Below are positions 56,127 through 64,000 of a stretch of 64,000 nucleotides of DNA, one piece after another. The stretch is from positions 186,001-250,000 of the forward strand of contig NZ_AP025511.1 of NCBI RefSeq assembly GCF_024347635.1. Direction: 5' to 3'. Numbering within the stretch: position 1 is the first letter of the stretch; the number at the start of each line of letters is the position of its first letter. The stretch comes from Vibrio tasmaniensis (GTDB lineage: Bacteria > Pseudomonadota > Gammaproteobacteria > Enterobacterales > Vibrionaceae). Position numbers and translations under genes: made by a program. The notes beneath the pieces were generated by a model. The model saw nothing but the letters and a program-made list of their open reading frames with translations, was not told the origin of the DNA and did not search any database.

Positions 56127-58289
56127 ATGAAAACCAAGCATTGGCTCATCATGATTGTGAGCATCAGCTTCGCATCACCCATTTTTGCCACATTGCATCA
56201 TGGATTAGAGAGTGAGTTTACCAGTTCACTTGCCCCAATTAAGCTTACTACGTCCCATCAAATATCTCGAAACGCCCCTACTTCTTGCGATATAGAAAAG
56301 CTCATCACTCATGATAGCCAAGCGTTTATAAAAGAAGTTCAACGACAAGGTTACCACTGCATCAATAGCCTTCAAGGTATAGGTACAGCACTAGAGGCGA
56401 AAATTTTCTCAGAAGATCATATGCTCGCCGCTGCGGAGCAAGCAGAACTACTATCACAGAGCTACCAAGGTAAAGGGGATACATACCTAACGACTCTGTT
56501 TTTTTACATCCGAATCGGTTACTACCTCGAGTTTTACAACACTCAGATCACGTACTCTAAATCTGTTCAAACTGCATCAAAAAAAGCAATCGACAGCTTT
56601 GTTAATAGTGGGCGATTTTTTAATAATAACGATGAGCATGGTGCCGTACTCACCGAAGTCATTACGTTGATGGACAGTGCTAAACTTCAGCACGAATACA
56701 TTGATATTGCGACTCAATGGATTAAGCGCTGGGACAGGAGTTATGCCAAATCAGCACAAATGAAAAATGCGCTAAATGGTGCATTTTATTTACTGTATAG
56801 AGGCCTCTCCTACGCACCTTATAGAAATATTATTGGACAAAAAACGAGCCTCGTACATGCGTTGGGCGCATTTTCACTTCAAACCTCCTTAATTGGAACG
56901 CAAGAAGAAATACTGTTATCCAATGCAGCACGCGAACTCGCCCGACTGAGTTCTATAACGAATGCACCAATAACGCCTATTGTTAATGATTATTTAGAGA
57001 AACTATTTTCAAGCTACTCTCAAGCAGGGATTGGCGGAGCTGTATGGCTTGGCGCTGCTGAGATTGTTTCTTTCTATAAACGCTGTTCTGATTTCAGTGT
57101 TTGTGACTATCAAAAAGGCTTATACGGAAAAGTATTTACACGCTCATCCCCTTGTCAAAACAACATTACAATTGCTTCTCAAGCCATGTCCACAGATCAG
57201 GTATTAAGCGCTTGTAAAAACCTACAGAACAATGAAATAAGATTCCACTCTCAGCTTGAAACTAATCACCATCCTGTAAAAAACGATATCAACACGCGGC
57301 TACAGGTTAATACTTTCCAGTCCGTTGGCGACTATGAAAAGTACGCCAACTTACTCTTCAAGATTGATACTAGCAGTGGCGGAATTTACTTAGAAGGAAA
57401 CCCTAGTAAAGCGGGAAACCTCGCTAAATTTATTGCTTATCAATCACCAGATACCAAACCTAGTCACAAAGTATGGAACCTAGAACATGAGTATATTCAT
57501 TACCTTGATGGTCGATATAATCTATTTGGTTCGTTCACAAACCCTACAGAACTAGTGGTGTGGTGGGCTGAAGGTTTAGCAGAATACATCAGCAAGTCCG
57601 GTACGAATCCAGATGCCCTAGCGACACTACAAGATGGTTCTACTTACACGTTAAGTGCTATTTTTGAATCTAGTTACGACAACTATGATGTTGACCGCAT
57701 TTATTACTGGGGATATCTAGCGGTTCGATTTATGTTTGAAAATCATAAAGATGAAGTCAATAAAATGCTCATCAAAACCAGAGGTGGCGATTGGAAAGGT
57801 TATAAAAAAATAGTCGAACAATGGGCAACTCAATTTCAAGCTGAATTTGAACAATGGCAATGCGACAAAATTGATTTGAGTACAGGAAAACCCTCCGTAC
57901 ATATAGTCAGCCAACAAAGTGGAAAAGTTGGGGAGAAGATCCAATTAACTCAGCGATCGTGCTCTTCAAATAGTTTTACTCCGGTTAGCTACTTATGGAC
58001 ATTTGGCGACGGAACGGTGAGCAAAGAAGCCACACCTTCTCATGGTTTTAAAACTGGCGGCAAAAAAACGGTCACATTAAGAGTTAAAGACAAATCTGGT
58101 GAGCAAGCATCTTCAACAACGGTTATCAATGTCATTGGGGCAAAAAGTGGAGGCGGAAAGTCCGGAGGTGTCATCGACCCTCTTGTTGCTCTCTTACTTA
58201 TTTTGGGAGCGCTAATGAGATGGGGGCTTCCTAACCGTTTCGGTACTAAATTGAATGGTATTTTAGAAACAAACACCTCTAAAATTTAG
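56127..58289 (+). CDS. Secreted M9-family collagenase with PKD domain
   Basis: 720 aa. Signal peptide 1-23 (LIMIVSISFASPIFA). The M9 N-terminal region covers residues about 40-430. The zinc motif HEYIHYLDGRYN is near residue 454 (HExxH), with the downstream Glu ligand in WWAEGLAEYIS, so the enzyme should be active. A PKD domain follows near 600-675 (SYLWTFGDGTVS). The C-terminus has a GGGKSGG linker, a hydrophobic helix and one Arg, resembling the GlyGly-CTERM sorting signal of vibrios, with 17 extra residues. It resembles the VMC/PrtVp type collagenases. Type II secretion is likely. No local regulator. Confidence 0.87.
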   Translation: MKTKHWLIMIVSISFASPIFATLHHGLESEFTSSLAPIKLTTSHQISRNAPTSCDIEKLITHDSQAFIKEVQRQGYHCINSLQGIGTALEAKIFSEDHMLAAAEQAELLSQSYQGKGDTYLTTLFFYIRIGYYLEFYNTQITYSKSVQTASKKAIDSFVNSGRFFNNNDEHGAVLTEVITLMDSAKLQHEYIDIATQWIKRWDRSYAKSAQMKNALNGAFYLLYRGLSYAPYRNIIGQKTSLVHALGAFSLQTSLIGTQEEILLSNAARELARLSSITNAPITPIVNDYLEKLFSSYSQAGIGGAVWLGAAEIVSFYKRCSDFSVCDYQKGLYGKVFTRSSPCQNNITIASQAMSTDQVLSACKNLQNNEIRFHSQLETNHHPVKNDINTRLQVNTFQSVGDYEKYANLLFKIDTSSGGIYLEGNPSKAGNLAKFIAYQSPDTKPSHKVWNLEHEYIHYLDGRYNLFGSFTNPTELVVWWAEGLAEYISKSGTNPDALATLQDGSTYTLSAIFESSYDNYDVDRIYYWGYLAVRFMFENHKDEVNKMLIKTRGGDWKGYKKIVEQWATQFQAEFEQWQCDKIDLSTGKPSVHIVSQQSGKVGEKIQLTQRSCSSNSFTPVSYLWTFGDGTVSKEATPSHGFKTGGKKTVTLRVKDKSGEQASSTTVINVIGAKSGGGKSGGVIDPLVALLLILGALMRWGLPNRFGTKLNGILETNTSKI

Positions 58290-58395
58290 TGCATACGAGG
58301 AATAACCACCAAGGTTTAAAGTAGCTCCGCTGAGTTTCATTTAGATACATCAATATGATGGCTGCCATTCGAGTATTAAGTCGTCAGTCATCATT

Positions 58396-58416
58396 AAATG
58401 ATAATTATTATTATTG
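58396..58416 (+). promoter_or_regulatory. Fur-box-like site upstream of the siderophore-interacting protein
   Basis: AAATGATAATTATTATTATTG, a close match to the 19-bp Fur consensus (GATAAT hexamers), 56-76 bp before the ATG at 58472. It implies iron-regulated expression. Confidence 0.75.
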
Positions 58417-58471
58417 AGTGTTTTCATGTTCGGGATTATGATGTCAGAATCAAAATCTAAGAGAGCCTTAT

Positions 58472-59254
58472 ATGAGCAAGCCTAGCCCTATCACATTAAC
58501 TGTTACTCAAACCTCAACCATTACACCGAACATGCAGCGTATAACGCTTAGCGGTGAAGGATTAAGTAAGTATCCAACCGAATGTGCCGGCGGCTACATC
58601 AAGCTTTTATTCTCTCCACTCGGCACCACTGATTTAAGCCAACTCAACGAAGGTGAACGCCCAACCATGCGCACTTACACTATTCGTCAGTACAACCCTG
58701 TCGAAAAGTGGATTGAGGTTGATTTCGTTCGCCACATCACTACAGATTTGCAGTGTGGTTTTGCAGCAAGGTGGGCAATGAACGCGAAAGTGGGTGACAC
58801 AGTTTTAGTGGCTGGCCCAGGTTTAATTCAAGGACTTAACCTAGAGTCAGACTGGTTCTTCTTAGTTGCAGACATGACATCCCTACCAGCACTCTCTTCA
58901 AAAGTAAAAACGCTTCCAGAACACGCCGTAGGCCATGCCGTCATCCAGATCAATTCAGCAGCAGATAAACAAACGCTTGAAGCACCTCAAGGTATAAAAG
59001 TCACTTGGTTAATTGAAGATGAAACTGAAGAAACACTTTCACAAACGGTTCGCAATTTAGAATGGTTAGACGGTCAGGTTTCGATTTGGACAGCGTGTGA
59101 ATTTGAAAGCATGCGCGAGCTAAGACAATACTTCCGTAACGAAAAAGAAGTCGCGAAAGAGAACATCTACATCAGCAGCTACTGGAAACGTGGCGTCACT
59201 GAAGATGGCCACAAAGTGTTGAAACAACAGGATGCGCAAGCTTTAGCAGGTTAA
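58472..59254 (+). CDS. Siderophore-interacting (ViuB-like) FAD-dependent ferric reductase
   Basis: 260 aa. FAD-binding motif RTYTIRQYN near residue 70, then an NAD(P)H-binding domain with FFLVADMTSLPALSS where the usual motif is GDETALPA (Glu replaced by Met). The C-terminal SSYWKRGVTEDG matches the SIP family. These flavoproteins reduce ferric siderophores in the cytoplasm. A Fur-box-like site lies just upstream, agreeing with an iron-uptake role. No siderophore receptor is adjacent. Confidence 0.88.
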   Translation: MSKPSPITLTVTQTSTITPNMQRITLSGEGLSKYPTECAGGYIKLLFSPLGTTDLSQLNEGERPTMRTYTIRQYNPVEKWIEVDFVRHITTDLQCGFAARWAMNAKVGDTVLVAGPGLIQGLNLESDWFFLVADMTSLPALSSKVKTLPEHAVGHAVIQINSAADKQTLEAPQGIKVTWLIEDETEETLSQTVRNLEWLDGQVSIWTACEFESMRELRQYFRNEKEVAKENIYISSYWKRGVTEDGHKVLKQQDAQALAG

Positions 59255-59290
59255 GTCTTTTACTACCTACAGCTTTTTGCCAGATAAATA

Positions 59291-59331
59291 AAAAACGCCC
59301 TTAGCGAAGTTCGTCTCGTTAAGGGCGTTTT
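59291..59331. terminator. Bidirectional terminator between SIP gene and gntR
   Basis: AAAAACGCCCTTA pairs with TAAGGGCGTTTT across a loop with GCGAAGTTCGTCTCG. Confidence 0.88.
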
Positions 59332-59369
59332 AGTTTGAATCCGATGAAGCTCAAAGCCGAAGTGTAAGA

Positions 59370-60371
59370 TTAAATACTCTCTCCCACTTCAATCTCGTAG
59401 CCAAGATCCAGCTTCGCGACCCATTCTTTATTGCCTTGTAAACGCGCTACAACTTGCTGTGCAGCGACTTTACCAATCTGCTCCCTTGGTGTTACTACAG
59501 TCGCTAAACGAGGCGTCATCGCCACTGTGATGTCGTGTCCGTGGAAACCTGCAATCGCCATCTTCTCGGGTACTTGAATACCACGTCGTACGCATTCGTA
59601 AAAAGCACCAATGGCCAAATCATCGTTAGTACAGAAAATACCATTCACTTCAGGGTGCTTATCAAGTAACTCACCTATCAGTTTTGCGCCTAAAGTAAAC
59701 GAGGAAGCGTCTTCGGTTTGCAGCGTTACTGGCGTTTTGTCGGCTTCTTGCATCGCATGCTCATAGCCCGCCATTTTCAAGCGAGTACGTTCATCCATTC
59801 GAGCAGCCAAATAAGCGATATTGGTACGCCCTCGATCGAGCATGGTTTTGGTCATCGCTCTAGCCGCTTCGAAGTTATCAAAGCCCACTGCTTGTTCAAT
59901 ACGGGGAGACACCGAATCCATAATTTCAATCACAGGGATAGAAACAGTCTGCAGCATTTTACGCGCTCTATCAGTGTGCACATTTTCTGAAAGGATAATC
60001 GCATCAACGTTGTAAGAAAGCAGCGAAGCGATGCTCTGCTCTTCCAGTTCAGCGCTATAGCCATAGTGGGCAATCATGGTTTGGTAGCCCGCAGGCGCGG
60101 TGACTTGTTCAATGCCACGGATAACTTCGGCGAAAACTTGGTTAGTTAACGAGGGAACAAGAACACCGATAGCATTGCTTTTTGCGTTAGAAAGAATGTC
60201 TGGCGCACGATTAGGGATGTAACCTAACTCGTCGACTGCAGCGCTGATCTTATCTCGCAGTGCTTCTGATACCTGTGAAGAGTCTCTTAGACAGCGACTG
60301 ACGGTCATTTTGGTGACACCAACTAGGTTGGCAACATCTTGTAATGTGGGACGTTTTTTCTTACTTAGCAT
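59370..60371 (-). CDS. gntR: LacI-family gluconate regulator GntR
   Basis: 333 aa from ATG 60371 (MLSKKKRPTLQDVANLVGVT); the frame opens at 60449 but the first 26 residues are not protein-like. The helix-turn-helix is standard LacI. The effector domain carries NAKSNAIGVLVPSLTNQVFA and TNDDLAIGAFYECVRRG, as in GntR. It should repress the gluconate genes, here gntK-gnd on the same strand further right. A palindrome at 60397-60412 lies just before its start and suggests autoregulation. Confidence 0.88.
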   Translation of the reverse strand: MLSKKKRPTLQDVANLVGVTKMTVSRCLRDSSQVSEALRDKISAAVDELGYIPNRAPDILSNAKSNAIGVLVPSLTNQVFAEVIRGIEQVTAPAGYQTMIAHYGYSAELEEQSIASLLSYNVDAIILSENVHTDRARKMLQTVSIPVIEIMDSVSPRIEQAVGFDNFEAARAMTKTMLDRGRTNIAYLAARMDERTRLKMAGYEHAMQEADKTPVTLQTEDASSFTLGAKLIGELLDKHPEVNGIFCTNDDLAIGAFYECVRRGIQVPEKMAIAGFHGHDITVAMTPRLATVVTPREQIGKVAAQQVVARLQGNKEWVAKLDLGYEIEVGESI

Positions 60372-60396
60372 ACTGACAGCATCATGGTTACGATTA

Positions 60397-60412
60397 ATGT
60401 TACTGGTAACAT
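60397..60412. promoter_or_regulatory. Likely GntR operator
   Basis: ATGTTACTGGTAACAT: two ATGTTAC half-sites as an inverted repeat, matching the E. coli GntR type operator. It is 26 bases upstream of the gntR start, in its leader, consistent with autoregulation. An adjacent GTTAC at 60388-60392 may be part of a second weak half-site. Confidence 0.6.
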
Positions 60413-60573
60413 AGTAACGAATTTCGACTACTTTAGAAGAACTAAACACCTAAAACTTGATATCAGATCATAAACACACACTTCGCTTTGCCACCAATAA
60501 AACTAACAATACTTATTTTCGAAGACGATGTTCAATAAGTTCTCAACTTACACTTGATGTGTATATTACGTAT

Positions 60574-60609
60574 TAAAAACCCCAACCTTGGATGATCAAG
60601 ATTGGGGCT
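60574..60609 (-). terminator. Terminator of pepE
   Basis: CCCCAACCTTG pairs with CAAGATTGGGG around a hexanucleotide, with T-run on the minus strand. Confidence 0.85.
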
Positions 60610-60681
60610 TGGTTTAACCCATTGCAATTGCGTACATAGCCAACCCCTATTAAGAGGCAGTAGCCTGTCTCTATTCGTTAC

Positions 60682-61413
60682 CTAGCAACCGATGTCCATC
60701 AAGAATGCAAGATCGCTGTCCGCCGTGAACGTTTCAGCAAGTTGACCATGCTTAAAGAGCTTCATTGGCTTGCCTGTCGCGGTGTGGTACGTTAATTTTC
60801 CTTCACACACTTGCAGCATCGTCCCTTCAGGGATACCAACAACGACTTCACTTGGGTTCATGCACAAGAACTCTTCAATACGTTCATCACGTGTTTCGCC
60901 CATATGCCCAGAAATGGATGCTTCTATATAGTGAGGGTTAATCTGAAATGGCACAAAATTAAGCGCAGGCAAGATAGCAGCACTGACAATTGGCATATCA
61001 TTAGTAGTACGGATCGTTGGGGTTGCGACATTTGTTCCCGCACTCCAACCAATAAACAGCTTACCTTTGTTGATCACAGCATCACGCATCGGTGTTACCA
61101 AACCTAGGTCGTGAAGCATACGGTTAAGCACCCACGTATTACCGCCACTAATGATGATACCATCAACCTCTTTCAAGGCTTGCACAGGGTCTTCGGCTTC
61201 ATGAATACTCACCACTTCGCAATCATATTCATCGAACACTTGCTGCAATTGCTGCGCGCGATCTGAGTATTGCCCTCGAATCATTGCGAATGGAATAAAC
61301 AACATTTTTTTAGGCTGAGTCTTTTCCATCATTGGACGAATCCACTCTTTACCATACTCTAAAAGTGATGTGTCACCTGGTAACTTACCGTTACTAAATA
61401 GCATTACATTCAT
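60682..61413 (-). CDS. pepE: Peptidase E (alpha-aspartyl dipeptidase)
   Basis: 243 aa from ATG 61413 (MNVMLFSNGKLPGD), with GAGG five bases upstream. Family S51 serine peptidase; SGGNTWVLNRML and the nucleophile motif GWSAGTNVA are evident, and NPHYIEASISGHMGETRDERI matches the family closely. It hydrolyses N-terminal Asp dipeptides. The open frame continues upstream to 61662 and encodes a relic of peptidase T in the same frame. Normal length with this start. Confidence 0.9.
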   Translation of the reverse strand: MNVMLFSNGKLPGDTSLLEYGKEWIRPMMEKTQPKKMLFIPFAMIRGQYSDRAQQLQQVFDEYDCEVVSIHEAEDPVQALKEVDGIIISGGNTWVLNRMLHDLGLVTPMRDAVINKGKLFIGWSAGTNVATPTIRTTNDMPIVSAAILPALNFVPFQINPHYIEASISGHMGETRDERIEEFLCMNPSEVVVGIPEGTMLQVCEGKLTYHTATGKPMKLFKHGQLAETFTADSDLAFLMDIGC

Positions 61414-61662
61414 TACAACCTCACTACAATTTGTAAATTTACTATATATTATTTTGATATTCTCTTGAACTACAGCACTTGCCGCTTTCAAAGGCTCTAT
61501 GGGTAAGTATTCATAAATTGAGGGGAAGTAATGTGCGCCAGTAAACAAGTTCGGAAAAGGAATGACCTTTTGAGATAAAACAGTCCCGTCATAACCATAA
61601 CGCGAAGGAATTGAACGCATTTCTATTCCAGCATTATTGTAATAATCGAAATCATTAAACAT
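61414..61662 (-). pseudogene. pepT: C-terminal relic of peptidase T fused in frame to pepE
   Basis: About 83 codons with no stop to pepE (YGYDGTVLSQKVIPFPN, then LFTGAHYFPSIYEYLP, then PLKAASAVVQ). This aligns with the C-terminal end of PepT (RGGTDGAxLS, GLPxPNxFTGGHNFH, YEFxPVxSMxKA). The frame is closed upstream by a TAG, so most of the gene is gone. Conserved glycines are replaced (YGYDG for GGTDG). It lies next to a related peptidase gene, so a pepT-pepE pair probably once existed here. Confidence 0.7.
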
Positions 61663-61852
61663 CTTTTCAATTTGGGGAAAACTTTTCTATAACAACCATG
61701 AAGTAATCAGGGAATCTATTATCCCCACAACCAACGGTGCGCAACCTATGATAGTCATGTTGAGATGATGGTCATACGTTATGGTGGCTTCAGTAGTTAA
61801 TAGATTTATTCAACATTGTTCGACATGTTTGTTTTGGTTTAAAACGAATAAA

Positions 61853-61882
61853 AATAACGCCCTCTTATTTGAGGGCGTTATT
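61853..61882 (-). terminator. Terminator of the gntK-gnd operon
   Basis: AATAACGCCCTC pairs with GAGGGCGTTATT around TTATTT. Confidence 0.92.
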
Positions 61883-61888
61883 GATTGT

Positions 61889-63397
61889 TTAAGCGTTCAC
61901 TTTTACTTCAGTTCTTGGAGACTGACTCCAAGTCACGTGAAACTTTTCAGCTTCATCTCTATCGACTCGCGAATAAGTATGAGAACCAAAATAGTCACGT
62001 TGCGCTTGCAGCAGATTTGCAGGCAACACCTCACAACGTAATGAGTCGAAGTAACTCAGAGCTGAGCTGATTCCCAGCATCGGCACACCATACAGAGCTG
62101 AGTTCGCTACCGCGATGCGCCAAGCAAGCTCGCGCTCTTCCACTTGTTTGATGAAAGCCTCATCAAATAATAGGTTCGCTAGCTCAGTATTTTGTTGGTA
62201 AGCCGATGTGATACTTTGCAAGAAAGCGGCACGAATAATACAACCCGCTCGCCAAATTTTAGCAATTTTAGTGAAATCGAGATTCCATCCCTCTTTGTCT
62301 GACGCGGTTTTCAGTAAACCAAAACCTTGCGCGTAAACGGACAACTTGGCGCAATATAGGGCATCGTGAAGCTCAGAAATAACCTCTGTTTTATCCAACT
62401 GACTGGCATCAGCAATACTGCCTTTTAGAAGCTGACTACCTTGAATACGTTGTAATTTTTGACCGCTCATCGCACGAGCATAAACCGCTTGAGCAATAGT
62501 TGGGGTTGGACACCCTTCTTGAAGGCTGTTAACTGCCGTCCACAAACCCGTACCTTTTTGCCCTGCTTTATCAAGCACAACCTCAACGAACGGCTTACCC
62601 GTTACAACATCTTCTTGTTGAAGAATATCGGCACTGATTTCCATCAGGTAACTATTAAGTACACCGTTGTTCCATTCCTCAAAGACTTGTCCAATCTCTT
62701 GAGCTGACATATCAAGCACATCACGCATGAACTGGTAAACTTCACAAATTAGCTGCATGTCGGCATATTCAATACCATTGTGCACCATTTTTACATAGTG
62801 CCCTGAACCAGAAGGACCAACATACGCCGCGCACGCTTCACCCGCTTCAAACTGAGCAACCGGTAGTCCATTAGCATCCACTTTTGCAGCAATCGCTTCC
62901 CACATCGGTTTCACATATTGCCAAGCCGATTGGTCACCACTCGCCATGAGCGCTGGGCCAACACGAGCGCCTTCTTCACCACCAGAAACGGCGGTGCTAA
63001 AGAAGCGCAGTTTGCCTTTGTAGCCCACTTCACGCGCCTCGGTATCTGTCCAAAGGCTGTTACCTGTATCGATAACAATGTCGTCATTTTCTAAGCCAGC
63101 ATCAAGCAAGCTATTCACGACGATATCGACAGGTTTTCCAGCAGGAACCGACAAAGCGATTACACGCGGCTTAGCTAACCCTTGCAGCACATGCTCAAGG
63201 CTAGTCCCTTGTGTGAACTGACCTTTGCCAGTAAACGATTCATTAAGCAGCTTTGCTTCTGAACTGGCGCGATCAATATTGTCGGCGTTCAAATCAAAAC
63301 CTGCTACGTTGAATCCATTATCAAGTAGGTTGAGTGCAAGGCTTTTGCCCATCACTCCTAAACCAATCATTGCGATATCGTTTTTTATCTGAGTCAT
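61889..63397 (-). CDS. gnd: 6-phosphogluconate dehydrogenase, decarboxylating
   Basis: 502 aa, a little longer than the usual 470-480. IGLGVMGKSLALNLLDNG is the NADP-binding motif, SGGEEGARVGPALMASG is the active-site loop, and YVKMVHNGIEYADMQ carries the catalytic Lys and His. Converts 6-phosphogluconate to ribulose 5-phosphate with carbon dioxide. It is 3 bp downstream of gntK, so it is co-transcribed with it, and the gluconate pathway here enters the pentose phosphate route. The C-terminus is slightly extended. Confidence 0.95.
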   Translation of the reverse strand: MTQIKNDIAMIGLGVMGKSLALNLLDNGFNVAGFDLNADNIDRASSEAKLLNESFTGKGQFTQGTSLEHVLQGLAKPRVIALSVPAGKPVDIVVNSLLDAGLENDDIVIDTGNSLWTDTEAREVGYKGKLRFFSTAVSGGEEGARVGPALMASGDQSAWQYVKPMWEAIAAKVDANGLPVAQFEAGEACAAYVGPSGSGHYVKMVHNGIEYADMQLICEVYQFMRDVLDMSAQEIGQVFEEWNNGVLNSYLMEISADILQQEDVVTGKPFVEVVLDKAGQKGTGLWTAVNSLQEGCPTPTIAQAVYARAMSGQKLQRIQGSQLLKGSIADASQLDKTEVISELHDALYCAKLSVYAQGFGLLKTASDKEGWNLDFTKIAKIWRAGCIIRAAFLQSITSAYQQNTELANLLFDEAFIKQVEERELAWRIAVANSALYGVPMLGISSALSYFDSLRCEVLPANLLQAQRDYFGSHTYSRVDRDEAEKFHVTWSQSPRTEVKVNA

Positions 63398-63400
63398 GAT

Positions 63401-63898
63401 TTAGCCTATCTGCTTAATTTGTTTGAGTGCACTTTCTACGACTTGCTCAACATCTTGCGATATATCGACAAATAACGCTTCATCTAGTTCAGGTTCAACC
63501 AAGGTTGCGAATTGGCTTTTTAACATCTCTTGACCATTGAAGTAATGGTTCTCACGCGCTTTATGGCGGTTCCAAATGGTGTCAAAGCTACCCTGAAGGT
63601 ACACAATAACTAAGCCTTCATTATTCTTTCGTAGAATGTCGCGGTATTGAGGTTTCAATGCCGAGCATGCAATCACAGCACTTGGTTGTTCGATATATTG
63701 CTTATTCAGTGTTTCCAGCCATCCTTGACGATCATCGTCTGTCAGTGGAATACCTTGACGCATCTTTTCTACATTGCTTTGCGGATGGAAGTCATCACCA
63801 TCAAAAAACTGAAGCGTTAATGCTTCTGCGATACGGCTACCAATCAGGCTTTTTCCGCATCCAGATACGCCCATCACGAGTATTTTTTTGCTTTTCAT
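63401..63898 (-). CDS. gntK: Gluconokinase
   Basis: 165 aa from ATG 63898 (MKSKKILVMGVSGCGKS); the frame opens 15 codons earlier. Walker A GVSGCGKSLIGS, DGDDFHPQSNVEKMRQGIPL and ACSALKPQYRDILR are GntK signatures. It phosphorylates gluconate to 6-phosphogluconate, the substrate of gnd next door. The gene is just inside the right edge, so an upstream gluconate transporter may lie outside the window. Expected to be under GntR control. Confidence 0.93.
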   Translation of the reverse strand: MKSKKILVMGVSGCGKSLIGSRIAEALTLQFFDGDDFHPQSNVEKMRQGIPLTDDDRQGWLETLNKQYIEQPSAVIACSALKPQYRDILRKNNEGLVIVYLQGSFDTIWNRHKARENHYFNGQEMLKSQFATLVEPELDEALFVDISQDVEQVVESALKQIKQIG

Positions 63899-64000
63899 AA
63901 GGCAAGCCTTCCCTAAGCCCCAACCAAAACAAGGGGCTGACAATCGAATCTAATAGTTAAACTTGTGTTGCTGTTGATAGGTTCCTGAACGCTAAATTTG

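Noticed and set aside
61781..62041. Plus-strand ORFs over the gnd 3' end
   Set aside because: They cross the terminator and overlap gnd antisense; no coding features.

Overview
This window looks like part of the second chromosome of a marine Vibrio, probably of the Splendidus clade. That assignment rests on recognising the gene set (orphan HMG-CoA reductase, yjjI/yjjW, yiaY, kbl-tdh, sdaA, M9 collagenase, gluconate genes), the moderate base composition and the protein sequences; no database search was possible. There are no rRNA or tRNA genes, no CRISPR array and no transposase. The contents are accessory metabolism, transport, sensing and regulators, including five LysR-type regulators.

Layout, left to right. 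1-1.8 kb: the end of a YccS-like FUSC membrane protein and two small Vibrio-type ORFs. 1.9-4.2 kb: HMG-CoA reductase and a LysR regulator. 4.2-7.1 kb: glycyl-radical pair yjjI-yjjW with candidate operators, and a divergent 46-codon ORF made around a (GATAGT)6 repeat. 7.1-12.6 kb: methyltransferase, LysR, an NTF2-like protein, an unusual CDF transporter, YddG, YjjG and a small acidic ORF. 12.8-20.2 kb: Fe-alcohol dehydrogenase, outer-membrane barrel protein, YccF, aldolase-like PLP enzyme, and a KefG/KefB-type potassium efflux operon. 20.3-25.4 kb: one 1567-residue helicase-nuclease gene lying between two direct copies of the tdh 3' end and terminator. 25.3-29.6 kb: tdh-kbl (threonine to glycine), LysR, glyoxalase-like protein. 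29.6-33.3 kb: PepSY/DUF2946 metal-related pair, cytochrome b562, YcdX. 33.4-38.2 kb: divergent diguanylate cyclase and HD-GYP phosphodiesterase. 38.2-50.5 kb: EamA transporter and LysR, YbjQ, M23 peptidase, TPR protein, MdlAB-like ABC exporter, LruC protein with a lipoprotein, NUDIX. 50.9-59.3 kb: DUF333 lipoprotein, YdcF-like protein, sdaA with a divergent POT-family transporter, secreted collagenase, Fur-box siderophore-interacting protein. 59.4-64 kb: gntR, pepE with a relic of pepT fused in frame, and gntK-gnd.

The best candidate for something undescribed is 20343-25402. The helicase-nuclease gene ends inside a decayed copy of the last about 20 codons of tdh. A second, intact copy ends the real tdh gene 4949 bp away, each followed by the same terminator. 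This is the signature of a cargo gene acquired at the tdh 3' end, with the gene end restored. The protein has the architecture of large single-gene anti-phage proteins, and no integrase is present. Other points worth checking are a CDF transporter lacking most of its metal ligands, a POT transporter lacking the proton-coupling motif, the pepT relic and several in-gene tandem repeats.
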